Part shown: positions 25,157 through 33,151 of the stretch, in pieces
How positions within the stretch are numbered: the stretch's first letter is position 1
How the letters are laid out: each line of letters opens with the position of its first letter
Assembly: GCA_030054295.1 (NCBI GenBank)
Contig: JASGCE010000006.1
Coordinates: 1 to 37,271, forward strand
DNA: 37,271 nt
DNA from: Minisyncoccota bacterium
Lineage (GTDB): Bacteria; Pseudomonadota; Alphaproteobacteria; Elsterales; Elsteraceae
Reading direction: 5' to 3'
Notes under the pieces: model-generated
Seen by the model: the letters and a program-made list of their open reading frames with translations, nothing else
What the model was told of the DNA's origin: nothing
The model's database searches: none
Program-made: the position numbers and the translations under genes

Positions 25157-26836
25157 CTATCTTGCCAAGGGTTTGAAGCGAATTCGGTGCGGTTGATCGG
25201 CTGCTGCCCCCAGCCGCGACTTGCGATCCTCCTCGTAGGCTGCATAGTTACCCTCGAACCAGACCACCCTACTCTCCCCTTCAAAGGCGAGAATATGGGT
25301 AGCAATACGGTCGAGAAACCAACGGTCGTGGCTGATAATCACCGCACAGCCGGCAAAATCCATCAAGGCCTCCTCGAGGGCCCGCAGAGTCTCCACATCG
25401 AGATCATTGGTCGGTTCATCGAGCAAAATCAAATTGGAGCTTTTTTTAAGCATCTTGGCCAGATGAACGCGGTTGCGCTCGCCCCCCGAAAGAATACCAA
25501 CCTTCTTCTGTTGGTCACTGCCCCTAAAGTTAAACTGCGCACAATAGGCGCGGCTGGGGATGGTTCTGCGCCCAAGGTCGATAATCTCCGCCCCGTCAGA
25601 GATTTCCTCGAACACGGTTTTATTGTCATTGAGCGAATCGCGGCTCTGATCGACAAAACCGAGGCTGACCGTCTCTCCCAGTTTAAAACTCCCCGAATCG
25701 GGTTTCTCTACCCCGGTAATCATCTTGAACAATGTAGTCTTGCCCGCGCCATTGGGGCCAATCACCCCGACTATCCCCCCCGGCGGTAGCCTGAAGGAGA
25801 GATTATCAATCAGTAGTTTATCGCCAAAACCCTTGACCAGCTCCTTGGCCTCGATCACCACCCCGCCGAGCCTTGGCCCTTGCGGGATGATAATCTGCAC
25901 TGTATCTGGAGCCTTCTCCTTGGACCTGGCCAGAAGCTCCTCATAGCTGGCAATGCGGGCCTTGGACTTGGCCTGCCGCGCCTTGGGGCTAGCGCGAACC
26001 CACTCCAGCTCCTCTGCCAGAGATTTTTGCCGCGCCACCTCCTGCTTGCCCTCGAGTTCCAAGCGTTTTTGTTTATCCTCCAGCCAGGCGGTGTAATTGC
26101 CTTCAAAGGGCAGGGCCTTGCCGCGGTCAACCTCGAGAATCCACTGCGCCACCTCGTCAAGAAAATAGCGGTCATGGGTCACAGCGACCACCGTTCCCGT
26201 ATAGTCATGGAGGAATCGTTCCAACCAGGTCACCGATTCGGCATCAAGGTGGTTGGTCGGCTCGTCGAGCAGCAAAAGGTCGGGTTTTTCCAGCAAGAGA
26301 CGACAGAGGGCAACCCGTCTCTTCTCTCCCCCCGACAGGGTTTCGACCCGGGCATCGGCGGGCGGGCAGCGAAGCGCATCCATGGCAATGTCAATCCGTC
26401 GGTCGAGGTCCCAACCATCAACCGCATCGATTTTTTCCTGCAATGTCGATTGTTCAGCGATGAGGTCATTCATAGCCTCGTCGGTAAGGTCTTCGCCGAA
26501 TCTGGCGCTGACCTCCTCAAACCTTGTCACCAGATCGGTAATGGATTTAAGCCCAAGGCGAATATTCTCAACCACGGTTTTGCTATTATCGAGCTGCGGC
26601 TCCTGCGGCAAATAGCCGACCTTGATCCCTTCGGCCGCCCAGGCCTCCCCGCCAAACTCCTTTTCGAGCCCGGCCATGATCTTCATCAGAGTCGATTTAC
26701 CGGCGCCATTGGGGCCAATCACCCCGATCTTGGCTCCGGGTAAAAAACTCAGCCAGACATCCTCGATAACCTTTTTACCGCCGGGATAGGCCTTCGACAG
26801 GCCCTTCATGACATAGATATATTGATAAGCAGCCAT
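25157..26836 (-). CDS. ettA: Energy-dependent translational throttle protein EttA (ABC-F ATPase)
   Basis: EttA binds the ribosomal E site and gates entry into elongation according to the ATP/ADP ratio. It has no membrane domain. Two ATPase domains are complete. The first has Walker [10 protein letters not shown] (residues 41-49), signature [11 protein letters not shown] and Walker [13 protein letters not shown]. The second has [20 protein letters not shown] and [12 protein letters not shown]. The linker between them is rich in charged helix ([20 protein letters not shown]). The N-terminus, [21 protein letters not shown], is typical of the EttA subgroup. The length of 559 residues is normal. 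It starts 9 nt after the rho stop, so it may be cotranscribed with rho. Confidence 0.96.
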   Translation of the reverse strand: MAAYQYIYVMKGLSKAYPGGKKVIEDVWLSFLPGAKIGVIGPNGAGKSTLMKIMAGLEKEFGGEAWAAEGIKVGYLPQEPQLDNSKTVVENIRLGLKSITDLVTRFEEVSARFGEDLTDEAMNDLIAEQSTLQEKIDAVDGWDLDRRIDIAMDALRCPPADARVETLSGGEKRRVALCRLLLEKPDLLLLDEPTNHLDAESVTWLERFLHDYTGTVVAVTHDRYFLDEVAQWILEVDRGKALPFEGNYTAWLEDKQKRLELEGKQEVARQKSLAEELEWVRASPKARQAKSKARIASYEELLARSKEKAPDTVQIIIPQGPRLGGVVIEAKELVKGFGDKLLIDNLSFRLPPGGIVGVIGPNGAGKTTLFKMITGVEKPDSGSFKLGETVSLGFVDQSRDSLNDNKTVFEEISDGAEIIDLGRRTIPSRAYCAQFNFRGSDQQKKVGILSGGERNRVHLAKMLKKSSNLILLDEPTNDLDVETLRALEEALMDFAGCAVIISHDRWFLDRIATHILAFEGESRVVWFEGNYAAYEEDRKSRLGAAADQPHRIRFKPLAR

Positions 26837-26845
26837 ATTATTCTC

Positions 26846-28102
26846 TTAGGTATTCATTGCATCAAAGAAGTCGGAATTGGTCTTGGACTGTTTGAGTTTA
26901 TCAATCAGGAACTCGATTCCATCGACCACCCCCATCGGCATCAGAACGCGGCGCAGCACCCACATCTTGGACAGGCTGGCCTTATCGACCAGCAGTTCTT
27001 CCTTACGGGTTCCCGACTTGGTAATGTCGATGGCCGGGAAGGTGCGTTTGTCGGATATTTTGCGATCGAGGATAATTTCGCTGTTACCAGTGCCTTTGAA
27101 CTCTTCAAAGATAACCTCGTCCATACGGCTGCCGGTATCAATCAGGGCGGTGGCGATGATGGTCAGGGATCCGCCCTCCTCGATATTCCGCGCCGCGCCA
27201 AAAAACCGCTTGGGTTTTTGCAGGGCATTGGCATCAACACCACCGGTCAAGACCTTGCCCGATGATGGCACCACGGTATTATAGGCCCGCGCCAGACGGG
27301 TAATGGAATCGAGCAATATGACCACATCGCGTTTATGTTCAACCAGTCGCTTGGCCTTTTCAATGACCATTTCGGCAACCTGAACATGGCGCGTCGCCGG
27401 CTCGTCGAAGGTCGAACTGACCACCTCTCCCTTGACCGAACGGGCCATGTCGGTGACCTCCTCCGGTCGCTCGTCGATCAGCAAAACGATGAGATAGGCG
27501 TCTGGATGATTTTCCGAAATGGCATGGGCGATATTCTGCAACATCACCGTCTTGCCAGTGCGCGGCGGCGCGACAATCAGGGCGCGCTGTCCCATCCCGA
27601 GGGGGGCAATCAGGTCGATAATCCGCGTCGTCGTATCCTTGATGGTGGGATTGGGAATCTCGAGCTTCAACCGCCGGTCGGGATAGAGCGGCGTCAGATT
27701 GTCAAAATTAATCCGATGGCGAACCTTTTCCGGGGCTTCAAAATTAATCATATTGATTTTATTCAGGGCGAAATAGCGTTCGCCATCCTTGGGGGCGCGA
27801 ATCTCCCCTTCGACCGTATCGCCGGTGCGCAGGCTGAAACGACGAACCTGCTGCGGGTTGATATAGATATCGTCGGGCCCCGGTAAGTAATTGGATTGCG
27901 GCGAGCGCAAAAATCCAAAACCATCGGCCAATATCTCGAGGACTCCATCGCCAAAAATTGTAATTTCATTTTCGGCGAGTTTTTTTAGGATCGCAAACAT
28001 CATATCCTGCTTGCGCAAAATACTGGCATTTTCAATTTCTAATTCCTCGGCAAAGGCAAGCAGCTCCGCCGGGGTTTTGCGTTTTAATTTTTCAAGATGC
28101 AT
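26846..28102 (-). CDS. rho: Transcription termination factor Rho
   Basis: Rho is the hexameric RNA helicase that ends transcription at C-rich, unstructured sites. The N-terminal helical domain (residues 1-45, [21 protein letters not shown]) is followed by the cold-shock-like RNA-binding fold with [14 protein letters not shown] (56-68). The ATPase core has Walker A in [11 protein letters not shown] (178-187), Walker B near [13 protein letters not shown] (204-216) and the secondary RNA-binding loops [24 protein letters not shown]. The length of 418 residues is normal. It follows hemJ after a 231-nt leader that looks regulatory and precedes ettA. The hemE-hemH-hemJ-rho order is conserved near the origin in several alphaproteobacterial genomes. 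Confidence 0.98.
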   Translation of the reverse strand: MHLEKLKRKTPAELLAFAEELEIENASILRKQDMMFAILKKLAENEITIFGDGVLEILADGFGFLRSPQSNYLPGPDDIYINPQQVRRFSLRTGDTVEGEIRAPKDGERYFALNKINMINFEAPEKVRHRINFDNLTPLYPDRRLKLEIPNPTIKDTTTRIIDLIAPLGMGQRALIVAPPRTGKTVMLQNIAHAISENHPDAYLIVLLIDERPEEVTDMARSVKGEVVSSTFDEPATRHVQVAEMVIEKAKRLVEHKRDVVILLDSITRLARAYNTVVPSSGKVLTGGVDANALQKPKRFFGAARNIEEGGSLTIIATALIDTGSRMDEVIFEEFKGTGNSEIILDRKISDKRTFPAIDITKSGTRKEELLVDKASLSKMWVLRRVLMPMGVVDGIEFLIDKLKQSKTNSDFFDAMNT

Positions 28103-28158
28103 AGAAGATCACTTGGTTGAATCGCAACAACAGAGACTCTGTTGCACGATCGATTATT

Positions 28159-28190
28159 GAAAGAAGGGGGAGAAGAGAGAAAAGAAAGAA
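28159..28190 (-). promoter_or_regulatory. Pyrimidine-rich, G-poor tract in the rho leader (possible rut site)
   Basis: Read on the minus strand, the rho leader contains an almost uninterrupted C/T tract that includes TTCTCTCTTCTCCCCC, about 60-90 nt before the start codon. Rho binds such C-rich, G-poor RNA. In E. coli, rho transcription is attenuated by Rho acting on its own leader. The tract makes that mechanism plausible here, but it is inferred from composition only. Confidence 0.35.
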
Positions 28191-28273
28191 TGACAAGAAA
28201 AAATTATAAAACCATCTTGCAGAACCGTCTCAAAGCTTCACGCACAGTGGTTTTAAATCACCCTTGTCTGGGA

Positions 28274-28302
28274 ACCCTAAACAATTCAAAACAGACTGTC
28301 AA
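28274..28302 (-). promoter_or_regulatory. Candidate rho promoter
   Basis: On the minus strand a perfect -35 hexamer TTGACA (28297-28302) is followed after 17 nt by TAGGGT (28274-28279), a weak -10. It is placed about 170 nt upstream of the rho start codon, which would give a long leader containing the pyrimidine tract. Whether hemE-hemH-hemJ read-through also feeds rho is unknown. Confidence 0.35.
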
Positions 28303-28333
28303 GCTGGTGCGTAAGCGATCTTGAATAATTCCT

Positions 28334-28774
28334 CTACCAGGGTTTAAAAACCACCAGGATCAAAATCAACAATAACAAGACCGTCGGAGCCTCGTTCAAG
28401 ATTCTAAAAAACCTTGGGCTATGGGGATTGCGATGGGCGATAAAGCCATGGCGGTAATGGTTTAATCTCAGATGATATAGAAGAAGCAATAGAACAAAAA
28501 CCAACTTGATCAGGATCCAATTCTCGCCATTTAACAGCGGCGAATTGGGAAGACTCAGCAGGATTCCGCCCGACAAAAGCGACAGCACCATCGCCGGCGT
28601 GGCGATAAATAAATAAAGCCGCCGCTCCATGGTCTGAAAAACCATATCCTGCGAAGGGGTCAAATCAGCATCACTATGATAGACAAATAATCGCGGCAGA
28701 TAGAGCAAACCCGCCATCCAGGAAATCACCGCCAGCAGATGAAGGGTCTTAATCGATAGATAGAAATTAACCAT
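28334..28774 (-). CDS. hemJ: Protoporphyrinogen IX oxidase, HemJ type
   Basis: HemJ is the membrane-bound oxidase that converts protoporphyrinogen IX to protoporphyrin IX, the penultimate step of haem synthesis. From the ATG at 28774 it is 146 residues with four hydrophobic helices. The conserved N-terminal region has His12 in SIKTLHLLAVISWMAGLLYLPRLFVYH. The middle helix contains KLVFVLLLLLYHLRLNHY, and the C-terminus reads NEAPTVLLLLILILVVFKP, all characteristic. The frame is open to 28825, but the upstream 17 residues overlap hemH and lack family similarity. The ATG overlaps the hemH stop by eight bases (ATGGTTAA), giving tight coupling. The product of this step is the substrate of HemH. 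Confidence 0.95.
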   Translation of the reverse strand: MVNFYLSIKTLHLLAVISWMAGLLYLPRLFVYHSDADLTPSQDMVFQTMERRLYLFIATPAMVLSLLSGGILLSLPNSPLLNGENWILIKLVFVLLLLLYHLRLNHYRHGFIAHRNPHSPRFFRILNEAPTVLLLLILILVVFKPW

Positions 28775-29810
28775 GGTTTTTATAGGGGCATTGGTTAAAA
28801 TTCGGGGGACAGAATCGCTTTTCACAGTGGTTGAGAATCGCCTGGTCGCTGGCTTCGGCGCGGTTGATTAATTCGCATAGGGCATTGATAAAATATTCGC
28901 CACTGCCGACGGTTGGCACCCGCCGATAATGGGGAACACCAAATTCCTTCGCCACCGCGCGATATTCAATATCGAGCTCGACCAGGGTTTCCGAATGTTC
29001 CGAAACAAAGGCAATCGGACAGATGACCAGATTGATTCTTTGGCTGCCGGCGAGTTTAATTTCATCCTCGGTCGAGGGGCCAATCCATTCCAAGGGGCCA
29101 ACCCGACTTTGATAGGTGACCTTCCAATCGAGATTAGGAATATTCAAGGCCTTGACCACCGCTGCCGAAGTCTGTTCGATTTGATTTTGATAGGGATCGC
29201 CCTTTTGGATGATCTGTTTGGGCAGACCATGGGCCGAAAACAATATCCGCGTCTTGCCCAGTTCCTTGACCGCACCATAATGGTTTGAAACCAGTTTCGC
29301 CACCTCCTGAATGAAGCTATCGGCGGTGGGATAGCAGCAGATGGTTTTGGTCGGCACCGCAAGATTGAATTTCTTTGCCGCCGCCAACCAGGCCTTGACC
29401 GAAGACCCGGTCGTGGTCATTGAATATTGGGGATAGAGCGGCAAAAGAATCACCTGATCCGGCATGAATTTAATCACATTCTTGATCGTCTCGGTCGTCA
29501 TCGGATGCCAATAGCGCATGGCGATAAAGAATTGAGTGTTAGACTTGGTTTGCAGGCTCTGGCTGAGGGCCTCGAGCTGGGTTTGGGTATTGATCAAGAT
29601 GGGCGAAAATCCCCCCAAATGATTATAGATCTCGACCGCGGTTTTGGTGCGGCGATAGGCAATCAACCGCGCCAAGAATTTCCTGACCAGGCTTGGAATT
29701 TGCAAAATCGCCGGGTCGCTGAAAAGATTAATCAAAAAAGGGCGAACTGCCTTGGGACTATCGGGGCCACCAAGGTTGAAAAGGATTACTGCTGTTTTTT
29801 TTTGGGTCAT
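28767..29810 (-). CDS. hemH: Ferrochelatase
   Basis: HemH inserts ferrous iron into protoporphyrin IX, the last step of protohaem synthesis. Family motifs are VILFNLGGPDSP (residues 8-19), the porphyrin-binding HPMTTE region, the metal-site His194 in LFSAHGLPK and Glu274 in CPIAFVSEHSETLVELD. The 347-residue length is normal. The C-terminal tail has three cysteines (Cys329, Cys334, Cys341, in NHCEKRFCPPNFNQCPYK). Together with an internal cysteine (Cys158 or Cys159) they could bind a [2Fe-2S] cluster, as described for ferrochelatases of Caulobacter and Mycobacterium. The gene is 5 nt downstream of hemE and overlaps hemJ. Confidence 0.97.
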   Translation of the reverse strand: MTQKKTAVILFNLGGPDSPKAVRPFLINLFSDPAILQIPSLVRKFLARLIAYRRTKTAVEIYNHLGGFSPILINTQTQLEALSQSLQTKSNTQFFIAMRYWHPMTTETIKNVIKFMPDQVILLPLYPQYSMTTTGSSVKAWLAAAKKFNLAVPTKTICCYPTADSFIQEVAKLVSNHYGAVKELGKTRILFSAHGLPKQIIQKGDPYQNQIEQTSAAVVKALNIPNLDWKVTYQSRVGPLEWIGPSTEDEIKLAGSQRINLVICPIAFVSEHSETLVELDIEYRAVAKEFGVPHYRRVPTVGSGEYFINALCELINRAEASDQAILNHCEKRFCPPNFNQCPYKNHG

Positions 29811-29815
29811 GGTCT

Positions 29816-30910
29816 TTAAATCGATTTCAATAGCTGGACAAGAAAAGCGACATTTTCAACGGGACTGTTGGGCAGGATTCCATGTCCCAGGTTGAAAATA
29901 TAGCGACTATTATTTTTCGAGTCGAGTCGTACGGACTCGATCATTCTTCGGGTTGCCGCCTCGATGGTTTTCGGGTCGGTTAAGAGATAGATTGGATCCA
30001 AATAACCCTGAATCACATAGTGTTTCTGCAACTGCCGCGCCGTGTTCTGAGTCACTGTTGAATCCAAACCAATGGCTTGAATATTCAAGATTTTACCCGA
30101 TTGGATCAGGGTTTCGCTGGCATTTTTTGGAAACCAAATAATCGGTATCTCGGGGTGACTAGCCCTTAATCTGTTAACCAAGATTTCGGTGGGGTCAAGA
30201 ATAAACTTGTTAAAATGAAACTCATCCATCTGCCCAGCCCAGGATTCAAAAATCTGAATCACTTGACAGCCCGCTTCGATTTGCCCGACCAGATAATGGT
30301 AACTGGCCTCGATTAAAATCGCAAAGAGTCGATTTATGAATTCCGAATTCTGGTAACAGTGCTGTTTGATAGTTTCGTAATTTTTCGAAGATTGCCCCTC
30401 GATCATGTACGAAGCTACGGTCCAAATTCCGCCGCAGAATCCAATCATGGTCTTATTGGCGGGCAGGCCTTGGCAGGTCAGTTTTACGGTTTGGTAAATC
30501 GGGTCAAAACCATGGGCAACAGATTCAAGATTCAAAATTTTAAGATCTTCGAGGCTGCGCAGCGGTTTCAATCTGGGGCCAATCGATTCGATAAACTCGA
30601 CCCTTTGCCCCAAGACATGGGGAACAATCAAAATATCCGAAAATAATATCGCCCCATCCATGTCAAAGCGACGAATCGGTTGCAGGGTTATTTCGCTCGC
30701 CAAATCGGGGTTTAGGCAAAGCTGGATGAAGTTTTTTTCTTGGCTGCGAATCGCGCGATATTCGGGAAGATAGCGACCGGCCTGGCGCATAAACCAAAAG
30801 GGAATCTTATCTCCCGCAAAACCATTTAAACAGTCAAGCAAGGGTCTGTTTTGCCGAATCGGGTTTTTTAAAGACTCTTCATTTTTTTCCATCGTGCTTA
30901 TAGTTACCAT
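29816..30910 (-). CDS. hemE: Uroporphyrinogen decarboxylase
   Basis: HemE removes four carboxyl groups from uroporphyrinogen III to give coproporphyrinogen III. The N-terminal signature FWFMRQAGRYLPEYR (residues 38-52) carries the substrate-binding arginines. RRFDMDGAILFSDILIVP (80-97) contains the catalytic-site Asp. GFCGGIWTVASYMIEG, ESWAGQM and the C-terminal FNLGHGILP also match. The 364-residue length is normal. The start is uncertain between 30910 and the ATG at 30892; neither has a strong Shine-Dalgarno. It is the first gene of hemE-hemH-hemJ. Its upstream region holds the DnaA-box cluster, the arrangement known for the Caulobacter origin. Confidence 0.97.
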   Translation of the reverse strand: MVTISTMEKNEESLKNPIRQNRPLLDCLNGFAGDKIPFWFMRQAGRYLPEYRAIRSQEKNFIQLCLNPDLASEITLQPIRRFDMDGAILFSDILIVPHVLGQRVEFIESIGPRLKPLRSLEDLKILNLESVAHGFDPIYQTVKLTCQGLPANKTMIGFCGGIWTVASYMIEGQSSKNYETIKQHCYQNSEFINRLFAILIEASYHYLVGQIEAGCQVIQIFESWAGQMDEFHFNKFILDPTEILVNRLRASHPEIPIIWFPKNASETLIQSGKILNIQAIGLDSTVTQNTARQLQKHYVIQGYLDPIYLLTDPKTIEAATRRMIESVRLDSKNNSRYIFNLGHGILPNSPVENVAFLVQLLKSI

Positions 30911-31232
30911 ATAGAATTTAAATTTAAAAGATATTAGGGGATAGTAGAGTCGTGAATTATGTGGATAAGTTCTGTTAAAATTCTATCCACAGGATTATCC
31001 ACTTAAAATTGTCAAGCAAGCCATTCATTTGATAGTATAATTTGATTTATCCCGATGAGTTATTAAATCCAATTATGGTTAATCTGAATAGCTTGTTTGT
31101 GACTCCTATCCCCGCTTTTAGCAGCAAAATGGACTATTGCCAAAAAAGCGGTTTTTATCCACAGGGTGGTTTTTTTACCAAAGCAATGCTATGGATTGAA
31201 GATAATTTTCGAATCGCGGAAGGAATTCTAAC
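30911..31232. other. oriC: Putative chromosomal replication origin (oriC) next to hemE
   Basis: This 322-nt non-coding region between divergent genes carries four DnaA-box-like 9-mers. Perfect matches to TTATCCACA lie at 30960-30968 (minus strand, TGTGGATAA) and 31155-31163 (plus strand). One-mismatch boxes are at 30983-30991 (CTATCCACA) and 30995-31003 (TTATCCACT). The first two boxes form an inverted pair around an AT-rich spacer. AT-rich stretches such as AATTTAAATTTAAAAG occur on the hemE side. In Caulobacter the origin lies beside hemE and its promoter. Genes to the left (20-31 kb) are all on the minus strand and those to the right are mostly on the plus strand, as expected for replication leaving this point. 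Confidence 0.65.
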
Positions 31233-33131
31233 TTGTCGGTCTTTACATTAGTGCGACGATCCTGGTTAGCCCTTTTTCACGATGCGGTTTCTGCCGGTTT
31301 AATCTTCACCCTTGGGCTCTATCTGCGCTGGCAATTTGAACCTGAACAGTTCGAATTTTCGCGATTCTTTGGTGGGGTTATAGGTTGGCAAATCACTTTA
31401 TTTTTGCTCATCTCGACCCTGGTATTTTGGTTTACCGGCATGTATCGCGGGGTTTGGCGTTATGCTTCCTTGGAAGATCTGCTGGCGATTTTCCGCGGCG
31501 TAACCCTGTCGGTTTTGCTCTTTACTCTGGTGCTGTTTCTGGTCAGTCGTGGAGATAATTTTCCCCGTACGGCAATTGTCGTGACCTGGCTGCTCTTGAT
31601 GGTTTACCTGCCCTTGCCGCGAATTCTCTATCGATTATGGCGCGATGGCGGGATTGAAAATATATTTCTGCCCAAACAGGATCGGATTCCGGTTCTGCTG
31701 ATTGGCGCGGGTGACGAGGCTGATATTTTCATTCATGCCATGAGACGAAGCAAGGGGGCCTACCGCGCGGTTGCGATTATCGATGTGACGGGAAAGAGAA
31801 CCGGACAGTCGATTCGCCGCGTGCCGATTATCGGTTCCTTGGCGGTGTTGCAAACCTATCCTTCGCATGAATCCATCCGCAATCGTCCACAAAGAATCAT
31901 TATCAGTAAAAACTATTCCCCTGAGCGAATGAACGAGATTTTGCAGATTGCCGAAAAACTCGCTTTGCCAGTTTCGCGTTTGCCGCCGCTGGGTAATTTT
32001 TCGACCGGCTCGGTGGGGGAGATCGAAATTAAACCCATCAATATTGAAGACCTGCTCAATCGCGCGCAAAAACCCTTGGATAAGGCTCCGGTTGAATCCC
32101 TGATTAGCGGTCGGCGGATCCTGGTCACTGGCGCCGGGGGTTCGATTGGTTCGGAACTGGTCAGGCAGCTGGCGCGTTTTAACCCGCAATCGATTGTCCT
32201 GCTGGATAGTTCGGAATATGGCCTATATTTAATTGATCTCGAGATTGGCGAATCCTTCCCTAGTTTGAATCGCATTCCACGGCTTGCCGATATTCGCAAT
32301 CTCGGCGGGGTCGAGACGATTTTTAAACAGTTTAAACCCGAACTTGTTTTCCATGCGGCGGCCTTGAAACATGTGCCATTGGTCGAATTGAACCCGCTGG
32401 AGGCGATTGAAACCAATGTTCTTGGCACCAAAAACATTGCCGACCTGTGTAAAAACTATGGCGTCTTGGCGATGGTCATGATTTCGTCCGACAAGGCGGT
32501 CAATCCCACCAATATTATGGGTGCGACCAAGAGACTGGCCGAATCCTGGTGCCAGGCTCTGGATCGTTTGCTGGCGCAAAATTCAAACCAGAGTGATTGC
32601 CATTATATTACGGTCAGGTTTGGTAATGTCCTTGGTTCGACCGGTTCGGTGGTGCCGCTTTTTGAACGGCAATTGGCGCAGGGGGGCCCCTTGACGGTTA
32701 CTGACCCGGCCATGACCCGCTATTTTATGACCATTCGCGAGGCCGTATCCTTGGTTTTGCAAGCAGCCGCCTTTGGCGCCGCTCATCGGCAAGATGCTGG
32801 CAAGATCTTTATTCTCGATATGGGCAAGCCGGTGAAGATTCTCGATCTGGCCAAGAGAATGATTCAACTCAGTTCCTCGAGTCAGACGAAGAAAATCGAG
32901 ATTAAAATTACCGGCATTCGCCCGGGAGAAAAACTCCACGAGGAGTTAATGCATCAGGGGGAGGAATTGATTCCAACCCCCACCGAAGGTCTGTTGCTGG
33001 TCGCGCCGCGCCTGAGTGACTATGAGGAATTAAGGCTCGAGCTCGAACAGTTGGCGGAAGTGATAGACCAGCAGAATTTACCGGCGGCGATGAAGCTTCT
33101 GGCCAAACTGGTACCCGAATATCAACCATAG
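31233..33131 (+). CDS. Membrane-bound nucleotide-sugar 4,6-dehydratase (CapD/PglF/WbpM type)
   Basis: This enzyme probably converts UDP-GlcNAc to a 4-keto-6-deoxy sugar for surface polysaccharide or glycan synthesis. Residues 12-130 form about four membrane helices. They are followed by a degenerate Rossmann unit (VLLIGAGDEADIF, 154-166) and the catalytic SDR domain with NAD-binding VTGAGGSIGSELV (298-310). FHAAALKHVPLVE and the active-site stretch ISSDKAVNPTNIMGATKR (418-434) follow. The usual Tyr of Tyr-x3-Lys is Met429 with Lys433, typical of this subfamily, where Asp420-Lys421 assist catalysis. The 632-residue length fits the family. The start is TTG at 31233, supported by GGAAGGAA about 8 nt upstream. 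No other polysaccharide genes are visible. It is the first gene right of the origin candidate. Confidence 0.9.
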   Translation: MSVFTLVRRSWLALFHDAVSAGLIFTLGLYLRWQFEPEQFEFSRFFGGVIGWQITLFLLISTLVFWFTGMYRGVWRYASLEDLLAIFRGVTLSVLLFTLVLFLVSRGDNFPRTAIVVTWLLLMVYLPLPRILYRLWRDGGIENIFLPKQDRIPVLLIGAGDEADIFIHAMRRSKGAYRAVAIIDVTGKRTGQSIRRVPIIGSLAVLQTYPSHESIRNRPQRIIISKNYSPERMNEILQIAEKLALPVSRLPPLGNFSTGSVGEIEIKPINIEDLLNRAQKPLDKAPVESLISGRRILVTGAGGSIGSELVRQLARFNPQSIVLLDSSEYGLYLIDLEIGESFPSLNRIPRLADIRNLGGVETIFKQFKPELVFHAAALKHVPLVELNPLEAIETNVLGTKNIADLCKNYGVLAMVMISSDKAVNPTNIMGATKRLAESWCQALDRLLAQNSNQSDCHYITVRFGNVLGSTGSVVPLFERQLAQGGPLTVTDPAMTRYFMTIREAVSLVLQAAAFGAAHRQDAGKIFILDMGKPVKILDLAKRMIQLSSSSQTKKIEIKITGIRPGEKLHEELMHQGEELIPTPTEGLLLVAPRLSDYEELRLELEQLAEVIDQQNLPAAMKLLAKLVPEYQP

Positions 33132-33151
33132 TAAGGGTGGTGATTAAGACT

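Noticed and set aside
25880-26743. 287-codon plus-strand ORF within ettA
   Set aside because: It is the complement of ABC-F coding sequence; all functional motifs are on the minus strand.
28142-28324. 60-codon plus-strand ORF between rho and hemJ
   Set aside because: Its lysine/arginine-rich peptide comes from the purine-rich complement of the rho leader; there is no family match, and the region is better explained as rho leader.
31042-31251. 69-codon plus-strand ORF inside the origin candidate
   Set aside because: It overlaps a perfect DnaA box and the start of the dehydratase gene, has no convincing ribosome binding site, and the peptide resembles nothing.
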